Part shown: positions 17,320 through 26,673 of the stretch, piece after piece
Layout: every line of letters starts with the position of its first letter
Numbering within the stretch: the stretch's first letter is position 1
NCBI GenBank assembly: GCA_017960525.1
Contig: JAGCZA010000126.1
Span: 1-35,276 of the forward strand
Direction: 5' to 3'
Source of the DNA: Prevotella sp.
GTDB taxonomy: Bacteria > Bacteroidota > Bacteroidia > Bacteroidales > Bacteroidaceae
Length of the DNA: 35,276 nucleotides
Position numbers and translations under genes: made by a program
Notes under the pieces: generated by a model
What the model saw: the letters and a program-made list of their open reading frames with translations, nothing else
The model's database searches: none
Told to the model about the DNA's origin: nothing

Positions 17320-17348
17320 AAAACTGTTAGCGGTACTTTGAAGTAGAG

Positions 17349-19217
17349 TCAGAATCCTATCTTGCCGTTGCCCCAGTGCAGATACCAGTTCTGACGGTTG
17401 TAAAGGTCAATGCCTGCGCTGGTGCCCACGCCGCCACGCTGGTTGACATGATCAGTAAGGAAGCGGCCAGGGTTATCGCTACGCATGGCAAAGCGCATCA
17501 GGTCATAGTAGCGTGTACCCTCGAAGCAACACTCCAGAGCGTTCTCGTTCAGGATGAGGCTGTCCACCTGCTCCATCTGGCGCTGCTTGATGTCGGCATA
17601 GAGCGCATCGTCGAAAACCCACGTAGAGTCTTCCTCAACGAAATTGTATGGCAGCACATCCTGGTAGTCCAGCTTGTAGTAATCGTTCATCGGTGTGAAG
17701 CCGGAACCACGGGTGTGGACACCCATCGTATTGGCCTGGCCACCCTGGATAAGCATAGCGGCCTCCAGCACAGGATAGACAGTTGTGCTAAAGTTGATGT
17801 TATCATCCACCCATGCGGAATCGGACTTGCTGATGTAAGGCATAACTTCGTCTGTAATGACATCGTCGTTGAGGCCACGCTCCAGTATCTTGAACGCCAG
17901 CAGGGGCTGGCCAGCCAGGTTGAGCGCCTCGGCCAGACGGAGGTAAATCATCGTGCGGCGATAGATGTGGACGTTGCGAGTATTATACTTGTAAATATAC
18001 TGAGTCTCTATACGACCAAGAATGTCGTCATTCTTCCAGCTCTCAGTCCACACAGACCACAGGCGGAGGTCGCCAGCCTTGTGGTTGGTGAGGTTGGAGG
18101 GTGCGTAAGTGGCAGTATTGGCACTATTGGTGATGACGCAGTTGGCTTGCTCATCCGACAGCTGCTCGATATACTTCGACGGCAAGATGCTGACCTGATA
18201 GTTGTTCTCTTCACGAGAGTTGAACAGATTTCGCAGCTCGCTGTAATTACCTTCGGCACGGATAGAGTCGCCAGGAATCATCGTAATCAGTTCGCTCTGG
18301 GCCGTGAACGACTCATTCGAGAACTGGCTCATATACATATCAACAGGACTCACCCACGACGTTTCGCCGGCTGACCACATGACACGGTTGTTGACACCCG
18401 TGGCATAATAGGAATTGGTGTTGCGCTCGTTGATGTACTTGTAGTAGCAGAGGGCAGCCTTCTCGAAATAGGGCTTGCCAGCCTCCTTGCCCATCGTACT
18501 GCCCAACCACAGATAGAGGTCGCCGCGCAGGATGTTGGGCGGGAAGAAGAAGTGGTGGGAGTGGTTGGAACGCACGTCGTCGCCATAGCCAGGAAACTCG
18601 TTGTCGTAACGGGCGGGCAGCGTGGCCAGGTCGTCGATGAAATACTGGCAAATCTGTGCCAAGTCGTAACGCGGATAGTCCAGCTCCGACTCCTCCTTGG
18701 TAAGGATGGGCTTGGTGATGAACGGCACAGAGCCATAGTTGAGCGCCAACTGCAGATAGGTCCAGGCGCGGAAAGCCTTCACAGCCGCATACTCCTTCAT
18801 AAAAATATACTCGTTACGGTTGCTCTTCAGGGCGGTGTCGGCATGCTCGATGAAGTAGTTGCAGTTGTTGATAATGGCGTAGTAGTCGCGTGGCTGGTTA
18901 TAGATATTGTCGTCATCGGCATTGAAGTTGGCCAACTCACGCAGGTCGGCAGAGGCCGTGTTAGTGAGTGTGACCAGGTCGCCACGCACCTCGCCCAAGA
19001 GGATGGTGCGGTCGGCAATAACCTGCATCTTTCCCAGGATGCCCATTACTGAATAGACAGAGTCGGACCAGTTGGAAAGGTGGTCTTCGCTAGAATAGAC
19101 GACATTCTCTGACTCCTGCTCAAAGAAGTCGGAACACGCTACGCTAAATAATAAAGAACAAACAACAAATAACAAACTTGTCAGTTCCTTAGCAGTTTTG
19201 CTTATTATGTGTATCAT
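17349..19217 (-). CDS. SusD/RagB-type outer-membrane lipoprotein (second pair)
   Basis: This 622-residue surface lipoprotein is the ligand-capturing lid of the SusC transporter encoded just upstream. The signal peptide ends in lipobox SVAC (Cys28) followed by SDFF, the common SusD start. Conserved regions are 'YAAVKAFRAWTYLQLALNYGSVPFI' in shortened form (near residues 144-168: AFRAWTYLQLALNYG), the TPR-type helical core, and the C-terminal 'ECCFEGTRYYDLMRFAMR' segment. The hydrophobic core of the signal peptide is encoded by a 7-bp-phased repeat inside a roughly 133-bp cassette (19136-19268). It is the last gene of the seven-gene cluster and precedes a perfect hairpin. The ligand is unknown. 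Confidence 0.92.
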   Translation of the reverse strand: MIHIISKTAKELTSLLFVVCSLLFSVACSDFFEQESENVVYSSEDHLSNWSDSVYSVMGILGKMQVIADRTILLGEVRGDLVTLTNTASADLRELANFNADDDNIYNQPRDYYAIINNCNYFIEHADTALKSNRNEYIFMKEYAAVKAFRAWTYLQLALNYGSVPFITKPILTKEESELDYPRYDLAQICQYFIDDLATLPARYDNEFPGYGDDVRSNHSHHFFFPPNILRGDLYLWLGSTMGKEAGKPYFEKAALCYYKYINERNTNSYYATGVNNRVMWSAGETSWVSPVDMYMSQFSNESFTAQSELITMIPGDSIRAEGNYSELRNLFNSREENNYQVSILPSKYIEQLSDEQANCVITNSANTATYAPSNLTNHKAGDLRLWSVWTESWKNDDILGRIETQYIYKYNTRNVHIYRRTMIYLRLAEALNLAGQPLLAFKILERGLNDDVITDEVMPYISKSDSAWVDDNINFSTTVYPVLEAAMLIQGGQANTMGVHTRGSGFTPMNDYYKLDYQDVLPYNFVEEDSTWVFDDALYADIKQRQMEQVDSLILNENALECCFEGTRYYDLMRFAMRSDNPGRFLTDHVNQRGGVGTSAGIDLYNRQNWYLHWGNGKIGF

Positions 19218-19268
19218 AGCTTTTACCTTTATTCTTTTTTGTTTATTACATTTTCGTCAGCGAAGCGC
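19136..19268. repeat. MITE-like cassette with inverted ends at the second SusC-SusD junction
   Basis: The ends are ACGCTACGCT (19136-19145, within the SusD signal-peptide codons) and AGCGAAGCGC (19259-19268, abutting the SusC stop codon); they are inverted relative to each other with 8 of 10 matches. Inside the left end are four heptamers TAAATAA, TAAAGAA, CAAACAA, CAAATAA (19145-19172). Inside the right end are T-rich 7-bp-phased units. The SusD start codon lies within the cassette. Confidence 0.5.
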
Positions 19269-22200
19269 TTAGAGGTTAATCTTCACACCGGCCACGAGGC
19301 TGCGGCTCTGGCCCAGAAGACCCAAGTCGATGCCCTGGCCAATGACCGTGCCACAGCTGACCTCAGGATCGCTGCCAAGGTACTTGGAGAAAGTGAGCAG
19401 ATTGTTTCCCTGCACCCATATCTGCAGACCCTGGATGAACTCTGACTTGAGCGGCAGATCGTAAGAAAGGGTGACGCTCTTCAGACGCAGATAGCTGCCA
19501 TCTTCAATCCAGCGGTCGCTGAAACGGGAGTTGCCCAAGGGATCCTGGAAAGTGATACGGGGAACGTCGGTCACTTGGCCCTCGGCCTGCCAGCGGCGGT
19601 TCATGGCCGTGGTCTGGTTCATATAGCGCGAACCACTCTCCAGTTGTTGGCGCATATAGTTGAACACGTCGTTGCCCAGAGAATAGGTGAAACGCATGTC
19701 CAGCTTCAGGCGCTTGTAGCCAATGGTTGTGAAGATGTTACCGTAAATGTCGGGGTTGGGGTCGCCAATGATGGTGCGGTCGGCCTCATTGATTTCGCCA
19801 TTGCCGTCGAGATCCATAAAATGAATGTCGCCAGCCTCGAAGGGCAGATGGTCCACACCGTTATCGCCAAGCACATAGAGATTGGCGGCAGCGGCCTCTT
19901 CAGAGGTGCTGAACACACCCAAGCTGCGCCAGCCGTAGAACAGGTTGGCGGCCTGGTTCACCTGAGTGCGGATGGTGGCGCCATAAACCTCGTTGTCGAC
20001 ATACTGTGCACCGTCGGGCAGTTCCTTAATCTTGTTCTTGTAGTGGCCCATGCTGGCACCAATCTGCCACTGCCAGTCCTTGGCAGCTACAACCTTAACG
20101 TTGGCAGACACATCGAAACCATCGTTCTGCAGTTTTCCGCCATTGCTCCAGTTCTGGTCGAGACCAGAGAGGAAGCCCACTTTCTGAAGTGTGAGCAGAT
20201 TGTCAGTAATAGCGTGGAAATAGTTAAAACTCAAGGCGAGGCGGTTGTTCAGGAAGCTGCCCTCCAGACCTGCATTCAGTCGGTGTGTGGTCTCCCACTG
20301 AATCTCAGTATTGCCAATGCCGCCAAGTGAGAGCGAACCCACGGCGTGCAGGAACTGTTTCGACTGGAAATAGCTGCATGCGGCATAGTAGTCAATGTCG
20401 TCGTTGCCGCTCACGTCGAAACCGGCAGAGAGACGCAGATAGTCAATGCCATTGACATTGGCCAGCCAAGGCTCGTTGGACATCACCCAAGAGGCCTGCA
20501 CACTGGGGAAGAGTCCCCAGGCGGCATCGAAGAGATTGATGCTGCCGGCATCGCTGCCGAAACGGGAGGAACCCTCCATCGTCAGGTTGGCCTGCAGATA
20601 GTAGCGGCTCTTGTAGTTGTAGTCGGCCTGGGCATACCATGCCAGCGAGTTCCAGCTTTCACTGATACCCTGAACATCAACATTCTGCAGCGACCCACTC
20701 AGGAACGGGGTCTTGTCGGAACCAGTATTGTAGCCCACCTGCGAGTTGCTGGTGAAGTCTTCCCAGTTGATGCGTGCGCCACCAAAAGCATGGATGTAGT
20801 GTGCGCCAAAACGGTTGTGCCAGTCCAGACGGGTGTCGCTCTGCACGCTGTTCTGCTTCGAAGCCAGCGAGCGCACCTCGTTGGAGCGGTAGGCACCAAT
20901 GGAGGCCACATAATAGTCAGGAGTGCCGTTGATGGGAATATAGAACATCTCGCTGGTGTTCACCAGGTTATAGCTGAAGTGTTCAGAGAGCGAGAGATTG
21001 CTGTTGAACTGGAACTTCGGCGTGATGGTAAGATTGAGCAGCGAGTTCTCGAAGCGGTTCTTGTTCTCGGCATCAGAGTATTCGAGAATGGCGGCAGGAT
21101 TGCCCAAACGCCAGTTGTAGCCTGAATAGTTGACCATAGCATCGGTGAGGTAGTCTTCCTTGTCAATATTCCAGTGGTCGGTGGAGAAAAGGCCTCGACC
21201 ATAACTGTATGGGCTGAGGAAGGGCGTCTTTGCGTATGCCAGGAATGCAGGGCTGGTGGGCGTTCCCTCATCGTAGGTCTTGGGGGCACCGTCGTTGCGC
21301 AGATTGCGGGTGAGGTTGGAGAACGAGGCATCGAAGCGCACACCGAGCTGCTTGAGCAGTTGGATGTCGGTGTTGAACCTGATGTTGAGACGGTTCATTT
21401 CGTTCTTCTTCAATGTGCTCTTGGCATCGGTATAGCCCACAGAGAGGTTGTAGTTTGCCACCTCGTCACCGCCCTCCACGTTGATGCCGTAGTTCTGGGT
21501 AATAGCAGTACGGTAGACATACTCTTTCCAGTCGGTGTTCTGATGATAGAGGTCGTAGTAGTAGTTGCGCTCTCCGTTGTCAAGATACTGGTTTTCCTTG
21601 AGGAAGTTGAAAGACTGGAGAGTGGTGTTGGTGCTCTTCAGCAACTCTGAGGCATAGCCCCTGTACTGCGAGGCATCCATCACCGAGATATACTTAGGCT
21701 CAAACGTGACGCCTGCCGAGACATTGGCTGTGATGCGGGTGGCCATCGACTTGTTGCGGCGGGTCTCAATAAGGATGACACCGTTTGCTCCCTTCGCGCC
21801 ATAAAGAGCCGTGCCATTACGCAGCACAGTAACGCGCTCTATGTCGGATGGATTGATATTCGAGAGCAGGTCGTTGTAGAAACCCTCGTGCAAAAGTTCG
21901 CGGCCATACTGCTGCTCAATGATGACACCATCGACAACCACCAGAGGCTGGGCATTAACGTTCAGGGAGTTCAAGCCCTGAATGAACATAGTGCTGCCCA
22001 CACCAGGCACACCACTACGGCTGACGGTGTAGACCTGTGCGCCAAGCTGCTTCTGCACTTCATCTTTGACATTGACAGAAGAGGTATAGGTAAAGTCGTT
22101 GGCCACATAATCGCCACGCACATTGGTCTGCAATGTGTATTCAGAATTGAAGAGTGTAGGATAGAGCACGACAGTCTTCTGCGCCGTACTCGTCTGTAGG

Positions 22201-22541
22201 CCGATACGGACGGTATTGTAGTCGGGCGAGACAATGGTCAGCGCGGTGGCAAAGACAGGCACTTTCAACTGGTATGTGCCATCGTCTTCAGTGAGTACGC
22301 TATAGCCATCGATCTCGGCGGCACGGACAATGGCACCAGCCACGGGCTTCTTAGTGGCAGCATCAAGAACAACACCATTGACGTTGCGCGTCTCATACTG
22401 ATGCTGCTTGGGCTTGAAAGTCCTGATACTGGTCTCTGTTCCCTCCTCATCGTCGGAGTCGTCGTCCTGGGCCATTACGCCAAGGGGCAATGCTGAGAGC
22501 AGCATGGTAAGTCCGAATAAAATATATCGTTTCATATTCAT
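19269..22541 (-). CDS. SusC/RagA-type TonB-dependent transporter (second pair)
   Basis: About 1091 residues; an outer-membrane beta-barrel that imports ligand with energy from TonB-ExbBD and forms a complex with the SusD protein encoded 51 nt downstream. After the signal peptide (ending VMAQ) comes an unusual acidic stretch DDDSDDEEGTE. Next are a CarboxypepD_reg-like domain ('NVNGVVLDAATKKPVAGAIV'), the plug domain with 'PLVVVDGVII' and 'ALYGAKGANGVILIETRR', then the barrel ending 'GVKINL'. The start is placed at the MNMK methionine; MYKQS 15 nt upstream is an alternative that would leave only 15 nt after the preceding gene. No STN or anti-sigma-interacting extension is seen. Confidence 0.94.
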   Translation of the reverse strand: MNMKRYILFGLTMLLSALPLGVMAQDDDSDDEEGTETSIRTFKPKQHQYETRNVNGVVLDAATKKPVAGAIVRAAEIDGYSVLTEDDGTYQLKVPVFATALTIVSPDYNTVRIGLQTSTAQKTVVLYPTLFNSEYTLQTNVRGDYVANDFTYTSSVNVKDEVQKQLGAQVYTVSRSGVPGVGSTMFIQGLNSLNVNAQPLVVVDGVIIEQQYGRELLHEGFYNDLLSNINPSDIERVTVLRNGTALYGAKGANGVILIETRRNKSMATRITANVSAGVTFEPKYISVMDASQYRGYASELLKSTNTTLQSFNFLKENQYLDNGERNYYYDLYHQNTDWKEYVYRTAITQNYGINVEGGDEVANYNLSVGYTDAKSTLKKNEMNRLNIRFNTDIQLLKQLGVRFDASFSNLTRNLRNDGAPKTYDEGTPTSPAFLAYAKTPFLSPYSYGRGLFSTDHWNIDKEDYLTDAMVNYSGYNWRLGNPAAILEYSDAENKNRFENSLLNLTITPKFQFNSNLSLSEHFSYNLVNTSEMFYIPINGTPDYYVASIGAYRSNEVRSLASKQNSVQSDTRLDWHNRFGAHYIHAFGGARINWEDFTSNSQVGYNTGSDKTPFLSGSLQNVDVQGISESWNSLAWYAQADYNYKSRYYLQANLTMEGSSRFGSDAGSINLFDAAWGLFPSVQASWVMSNEPWLANVNGIDYLRLSAGFDVSGNDDIDYYAACSYFQSKQFLHAVGSLSLGGIGNTEIQWETTHRLNAGLEGSFLNNRLALSFNYFHAITDNLLTLQKVGFLSGLDQNWSNGGKLQNDGFDVSANVKVVAAKDWQWQIGASMGHYKNKIKELPDGAQYVDNEVYGATIRTQVNQAANLFYGWRSLGVFSTSEEAAAANLYVLGDNGVDHLPFEAGDIHFMDLDGNGEINEADRTIIGDPNPDIYGNIFTTIGYKRLKLDMRFTYSLGNDVFNYMRQQLESGSRYMNQTTAMNRRWQAEGQVTDVPRITFQDPLGNSRFSDRWIEDGSYLRLKSVTLSYDLPLKSEFIQGLQIWVQGNNLLTFSKYLGSDPEVSCGTVIGQGIDLGLLGQSRSLVAGVKINL

Positions 22542-22571
22542 AGATTGCTTATACATTGTTTAACTTATAAT

Positions 22572-24431
22572 CTATCGACGCATAATCCAATATTTGTAGG
22601 GCTTATTGTCATATCGTCCGTGTGGAAACGCCAGCATAACAGGCACACCATCGATTTCGTCGAACTGCAATGTGCCGTGGGGAACCACCAGCAGGCAGTC
22701 GAAATTCATGGTTTTCGTGTGGGTGCCTCGGTTAATCATACTCTGAGGTACAGCACTGGCAAGTCGCAGGCGGACAGAAGGCTTTGATTCTTCGATGCCG
22801 TAGGTGGATACGGGGAATGTAAAATTCTCAGCAAGCTGTATGTACTCCATCGTTTTACCTCCGGTCTCAACTGCGGCCTTTTTGGGTACTTGCTGATACT
22901 TCTCAGTTCCGTCGGCATTCTTCCAATAGATGTAGGCGTTGAAACGGGTTTTCAGATTCTCTGCTGTACTGTCGGCTGCCTCCTGTGGAACGGAAACAAG
23001 GTAGATGTCGTAGCCCATATTGGAAAGAACATTGGGGATGTTGAACCACACAATGGGATCAGTGTTGTTGTCTTCGAAAGAAACTAAGCTGTTACTCCAT
23101 ACTTTACCCTTGTAGTTGTCATTGTCAACACTCAGATATTTGGCATTGGCAGAAAACTCCCAAATGGTGTCGTTGGTCTGCTTGTTGATACTTTTGGCAA
23201 ACTTTTCTATCTCCACAGAGCTGGAGCCTTCAGCCTCGACAATAATCCAGTGGTTGAATGTTTCCTTTTCGTCAATCTTCCAGTTGTCTGTCTTCAGCAG
23301 CAAGCCATTGCTACATTTGACGCTGTCGGGTTCGGCCAGAACACCTGTCTCAGGCAACAGCGGACCAAAATACTGATAATAATTGAAATTGGCTCCCCAA
23401 AGATAGCTGCGCATGGCATAACTATAAGGCACATTATAGGACATAATGGAATCGAAGGGATCTGGCTTCGTCTTCTGGCGAGATATGATTTCCTCATTAA
23501 TGGTCTTACTGAAAGCTGTACCCTCCATAATGGCTAGGCGGGTGTTGGTGTAGACCAGTGAGTCGCGGTCGCCCTCCTGCAACAGATTGTCAATATCGTT
23601 GGCATAGTTGAAGTATGGCTCATATTTCTCCAAGAGTTCGCGCCAAACCTTGTTGGTGGGAGCAATCATCCAATAGGTGCTGTCTTCAGAGGCAATGCCA
23701 CCAATGTATGAGTACAAGACATTCTGCTGCCGCCAGACAGAATCAAGGTAGACCGTGCGGCCCAATTCGTCAAGACCACCCTCGATACTGCTGGATGGGT
23801 CGAACTTCTTGCGATAGAACAGCGGATTGTACAAGAAAGAGCGCACACTGTCCAAATCGGCATCCTTTCTGAACTGCTCGAAGATGTTGGCAGAGAACTC
23901 GATGGGAGATTCCATAGTGTAAAGCACACCATTCTCATAAATCATGTTGGAAGTGGTGAAGTTGGTGTTATCCAGACTACCTGTGGAAAGAAAGGCATAC
24001 TTGCCATTCATCAGTTTGATGGTGTCGTTGGTCAGAGAGGAAACAGAGTGGTTGAAAAGAGCGATGTGGTTCTTGACAAACTCCTTGACAACGGTATTAT
24101 CATCATCGTTGACTGTCTTCTTCTCCTCAATGTACTGACTGATGAGCGCATCAGCTTCCGCCTTGGAGAAATTGGAGTTGGTGGGTGCAAACACCGTGAA
24201 CACCTGGCTGCTGCCTAAAGAAAGGTCGTAGCCAGTAGCCTTGATGACGCTGGCGAAATTGCTCAAGTTGGCATCATTTTCGATAGCTTGCCATAAGGAG
24301 CCTTCGTTCACACCACCGATTGTGCCCTCGTAATGGTCGTCCCAAGTGTCGGTGCAGGCCGTAACGGCTACGCAAATAGCACAACCGAAGAGACTTGCAC
24401 GGAGATATTTATTTATGCTGTTGGTAATCAT
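22572..24431 (-). CDS. FAS1 (fasciclin) domain lipoprotein, two FAS1 domains plus beta-rich C-terminus
   Basis: This 619-residue lipoprotein (lipobox VTAC, Cys26, followed by the TDTWDDHYEG start often seen in Bacteroidetes FAS1 lipoproteins) is probably displayed on the cell surface. FAS1 domain 1 covers about residues 40-180 ('SLWQAIENDANLSNFASVIK', 'FTVFAPTNSNFSKAEADAL', 'KNHIALFNHSVSS'). Domain 2 covers about 185-385 ('YWMIAPTNKVWRELLEKY'). Residues about 390-610 form a beta-rich region with 'SVRLRLASAVPQ' and 'MNFDCLLVVPHG', resembling the end of the upstream FAS1 protein. FAS1 domains mediate adhesion or ligand binding in other proteins. It lies between the two SusC/SusD pairs, a position typical for accessory binding lipoproteins. 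Confidence 0.85.
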   Translation of the reverse strand: MITNSINKYLRASLFGCAICVAVTACTDTWDDHYEGTIGGVNEGSLWQAIENDANLSNFASVIKATGYDLSLGSSQVFTVFAPTNSNFSKAEADALISQYIEEKKTVNDDDNTVVKEFVKNHIALFNHSVSSLTNDTIKLMNGKYAFLSTGSLDNTNFTTSNMIYENGVLYTMESPIEFSANIFEQFRKDADLDSVRSFLYNPLFYRKKFDPSSSIEGGLDELGRTVYLDSVWRQQNVLYSYIGGIASEDSTYWMIAPTNKVWRELLEKYEPYFNYANDIDNLLQEGDRDSLVYTNTRLAIMEGTAFSKTINEEIISRQKTKPDPFDSIMSYNVPYSYAMRSYLWGANFNYYQYFGPLLPETGVLAEPDSVKCSNGLLLKTDNWKIDEKETFNHWIIVEAEGSSSVEIEKFAKSINKQTNDTIWEFSANAKYLSVDNDNYKGKVWSNSLVSFEDNNTDPIVWFNIPNVLSNMGYDIYLVSVPQEAADSTAENLKTRFNAYIYWKNADGTEKYQQVPKKAAVETGGKTMEYIQLAENFTFPVSTYGIEESKPSVRLRLASAVPQSMINRGTHTKTMNFDCLLVVPHGTLQFDEIDGVPVMLAFPHGRYDNKPYKYWIMRR

Positions 24432-24440
24432 AATCGTCTG

Positions 24441-24464
24441 TTTTCAATTATCAATTTACAATTG
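24441..24464. repeat. Heptamer-phased repeat between two FAS1 genes
   Basis: TTTTCAA, TTATCAA, TTTACAA and a partial TTG fill the gap between the stop codon of one FAS1 gene and the start of the next in strict 7-bp phase. Confidence 0.5.
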
Positions 24465-24465
24465 T

Positions 24466-26643
24466 TTAGAGGTCGTCTTCCATGTCGCCAGTACCGTCTA
24501 CAGAGTAGACACTCTTGGGAACAATCTCGAAGAAGTCGAGCATAAACTCGTTGTTGTTGCCTTGCTTGCCATCGCTGGCCACACGGAAACGCAGATAATG
24601 GTCTTTGCTGGCGTCAATATAGGTCTGGCACAGAATACGGCGGTAAGTCCTGGCATTTCCGGTAAAGTAATTCTTGTTGCCGTCTGAACTGAAGTGGTAT
24701 TGTGAACGGCCGTCACGGTATGCTCCAAGGTTCTTCAGCAGTTTCTGCTCCTCGGCTTTCGCCTCGTCAGACATCTTGTTGTAACCCTTCTCGTTGTTGA
24801 GCGTCTCATCGCTGAAGAAACGGTTGCCAATATAAAGTTCAGAGTCAAGAAACTTTGTCATGTCAAGGGGAATTCCTTGGGGTATTCCGTCGAAATAGGT
24901 CTGCATGACACCACGGGTGGGAAGGGCGCAGAATCCCAGGCGAAGCTGATACTCGCCCGATTCGGGTACGGGCGGAATACGGAAGGTGAAATCGTAGTCG
25001 CCGAAAAGGTTCCACTCATCGCCCTGCCACGACCAGAAGTTGATGTGCGGGCGGCGGAGCACGCAATAACAGTTGGTGAATGTCACTCCGTCAAGATAGC
25101 CGAGTGGGAAATAGAAATTGCGTCCGTTCTTCGGGGTCGAAGAGTCGTCAGGCGTACCACTGGCATCATCGGTGAATGGGTCGCCATTCTGGCGGAGGTT
25201 ATTTGTCATCACTTCTGGGAAGATGCTGCTGAAGTCCATGCGAATACGAGTGTTCTGAACGATTTTCTGAACTTCATAGCTGAAAGCCACAATGTCGTCT
25301 ACATAAAAGTAATGGCCATTCACAGCATCATGCTCGTTCTCTGTATCCATGCTGGAGTTAATCCAAGCACCACGAACGTTATAGTCGGGTGAAGCATAGC
25401 GACGATTGATAAAACGCTCACCAACAAGACCAACATCCTTTCCGCGATAGTTGTTGCCTTTGCTGTCCTGGTCAACAGTAAGTTGTTCAAATTTCATCAG
25501 TGTATGCGGCAGCATTGTCTGATACCAGTCTTCTGGATTAACCAATTTTGTGTCGAAACCGAAAGCCTCATTGGTCTTGTTCATAATGGGAGCCGTGAGC
25601 TTGTCGGCACTTGGAACCGAGCGGGTCAGAATATGATACTGTATGAAACGGCGCAACGGATTAACACTGTCGGTAAGGTTGTCAAAAGAGTGGCCGGGGG
25701 CATTTACATCAGCTTCATACACCCTGTCGTAGATACGGCAGGCCAACTCATAGAGGGCACGAAGATTGCCGTTGGCGGTCGAGATGCCCATTTCTTCGAA
25801 TTTATCGAGATAGATTGAGTCTGGCTCCACAAAGATGGTGTATCCGTATTTCTTGGTGTCAGGCACCCATGCCACTTCCTTCCAGAAGTCAGAGGTGTAG
25901 TAATACTTAGGCTGTCCTTTCGACTCCCAAGTCGGGTCGGCCACAAGAAGAATGTCGTCGAGCACATCTGTGGCTACGAGTGCCTCATAGAAGATGCTGA
26001 TTTTGTTGTTAGATCGGACAATGTCAGCGATGTAGCTGTTCGACTTCTCAATAACCATGTTGACAGGCTGCATAATGCCATTCTCCACGGTGTCGTTCTG
26101 CAACTCATTGTAGATATAAGCAGTACCTTCAAGTCTCACTACTGGCTTACCGTCCACCTCGTCGGAAGACGTGGTAATGTAGCGCCCCAGCATATTGGGG
26201 GTTGGCAATGTGAAGCTGGCATCAGACGTCGAAGTACCGCTGGGCAACATCTCGAAAGTAGAATACATGTTCGAGATGAGGTGCGTGCGTGCGATGGTGT
26301 CGCAGTCTTCCTTAGAGAGCTGTTCAACATTTGTGAGGCCGCGTTCCCTCAGGTAGGTGCCCACAGCAGTATCTGATGGAACAAAACAGGTGTAGTGGCC
26401 GTATGTGGCAAGCAAGTCCATCAGTTCGGCTTTCTCAACAATGTAGGTAAAGCGGCTGTACTCTGAGCGGTTCTTCAGGTAGTCGCTCATCATCTCACCA
26501 TTGAAGGTGTAGAAGTATTCGCTGTCAGGCTCATCGCTACATGACACCACCGCCAAGCCTCCGCCCACCAGGGGGAGGAGGATATAGGCAATGAAGCGGA
26601 ACAGCCCCTTTGCCTTTCTATTTATCAATTGCTTCATATTCAT
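24466..26643 (-). CDS. FAS1 (fasciclin) domain lipoprotein, FAS1 domains plus long beta-rich C-terminus
   Basis: About 725 residues with a lipoprotein signal ending AVVSC, so probably outer-membrane anchored. An FAS1 domain is visible soon after it ('EYSRFTYIVEKAELMDLLAT', 'HYTCFVPSDTAVGTYLRERG'). A second follows ('KISIFYEALVATDVLDDILL', 'YTIFVEPDSIYLDKFEEMG', 'RRFIQYHILTRSV'). From about residue 490 a beta-rich region follows with 'FYFPLGYLDGVTFTN', 'EYQLRLGFCALPTRG', 'HYLRFRVASDGKQ' and 'FMLDFFEIVPKS'. The last two resemble the end of the following FAS1 protein. The start is set at the MNMK methionine; an ATG 24 nt upstream (26667) would leave only 6 nt after the SusD stop. Role: probable accessory surface binding protein. 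Confidence 0.82.
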   Translation of the reverse strand: MNMKQLINRKAKGLFRFIAYILLPLVGGGLAVVSCSDEPDSEYFYTFNGEMMSDYLKNRSEYSRFTYIVEKAELMDLLATYGHYTCFVPSDTAVGTYLRERGLTNVEQLSKEDCDTIARTHLISNMYSTFEMLPSGTSTSDASFTLPTPNMLGRYITTSSDEVDGKPVVRLEGTAYIYNELQNDTVENGIMQPVNMVIEKSNSYIADIVRSNNKISIFYEALVATDVLDDILLVADPTWESKGQPKYYYTSDFWKEVAWVPDTKKYGYTIFVEPDSIYLDKFEEMGISTANGNLRALYELACRIYDRVYEADVNAPGHSFDNLTDSVNPLRRFIQYHILTRSVPSADKLTAPIMNKTNEAFGFDTKLVNPEDWYQTMLPHTLMKFEQLTVDQDSKGNNYRGKDVGLVGERFINRRYASPDYNVRGAWINSSMDTENEHDAVNGHYFYVDDIVAFSYEVQKIVQNTRIRMDFSSIFPEVMTNNLRQNGDPFTDDASGTPDDSSTPKNGRNFYFPLGYLDGVTFTNCYCVLRRPHINFWSWQGDEWNLFGDYDFTFRIPPVPESGEYQLRLGFCALPTRGVMQTYFDGIPQGIPLDMTKFLDSELYIGNRFFSDETLNNEKGYNKMSDEAKAEEQKLLKNLGAYRDGRSQYHFSSDGNKNYFTGNARTYRRILCQTYIDASKDHYLRFRVASDGKQGNNNEFMLDFFEIVPKSVYSVDGTGDMEDDL

Positions 26644-26673
26644 TATTGTATTAAATGATACTATCATAATCTA

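Noticed and set aside
17376-18374. 332-codon open frame on the plus strand inside the SusD gene
   Set aside because: Mirror image of SusD codons; the plus-strand translation is His/Val-rich without domain features, and the minus-strand SusD call is strong.
19220-19240. TACCTTTA string on the plus strand resembling a -7 promoter box
   Set aside because: The final G is missing, no TTTG lies 19 nt upstream, and no plus-strand gene follows.
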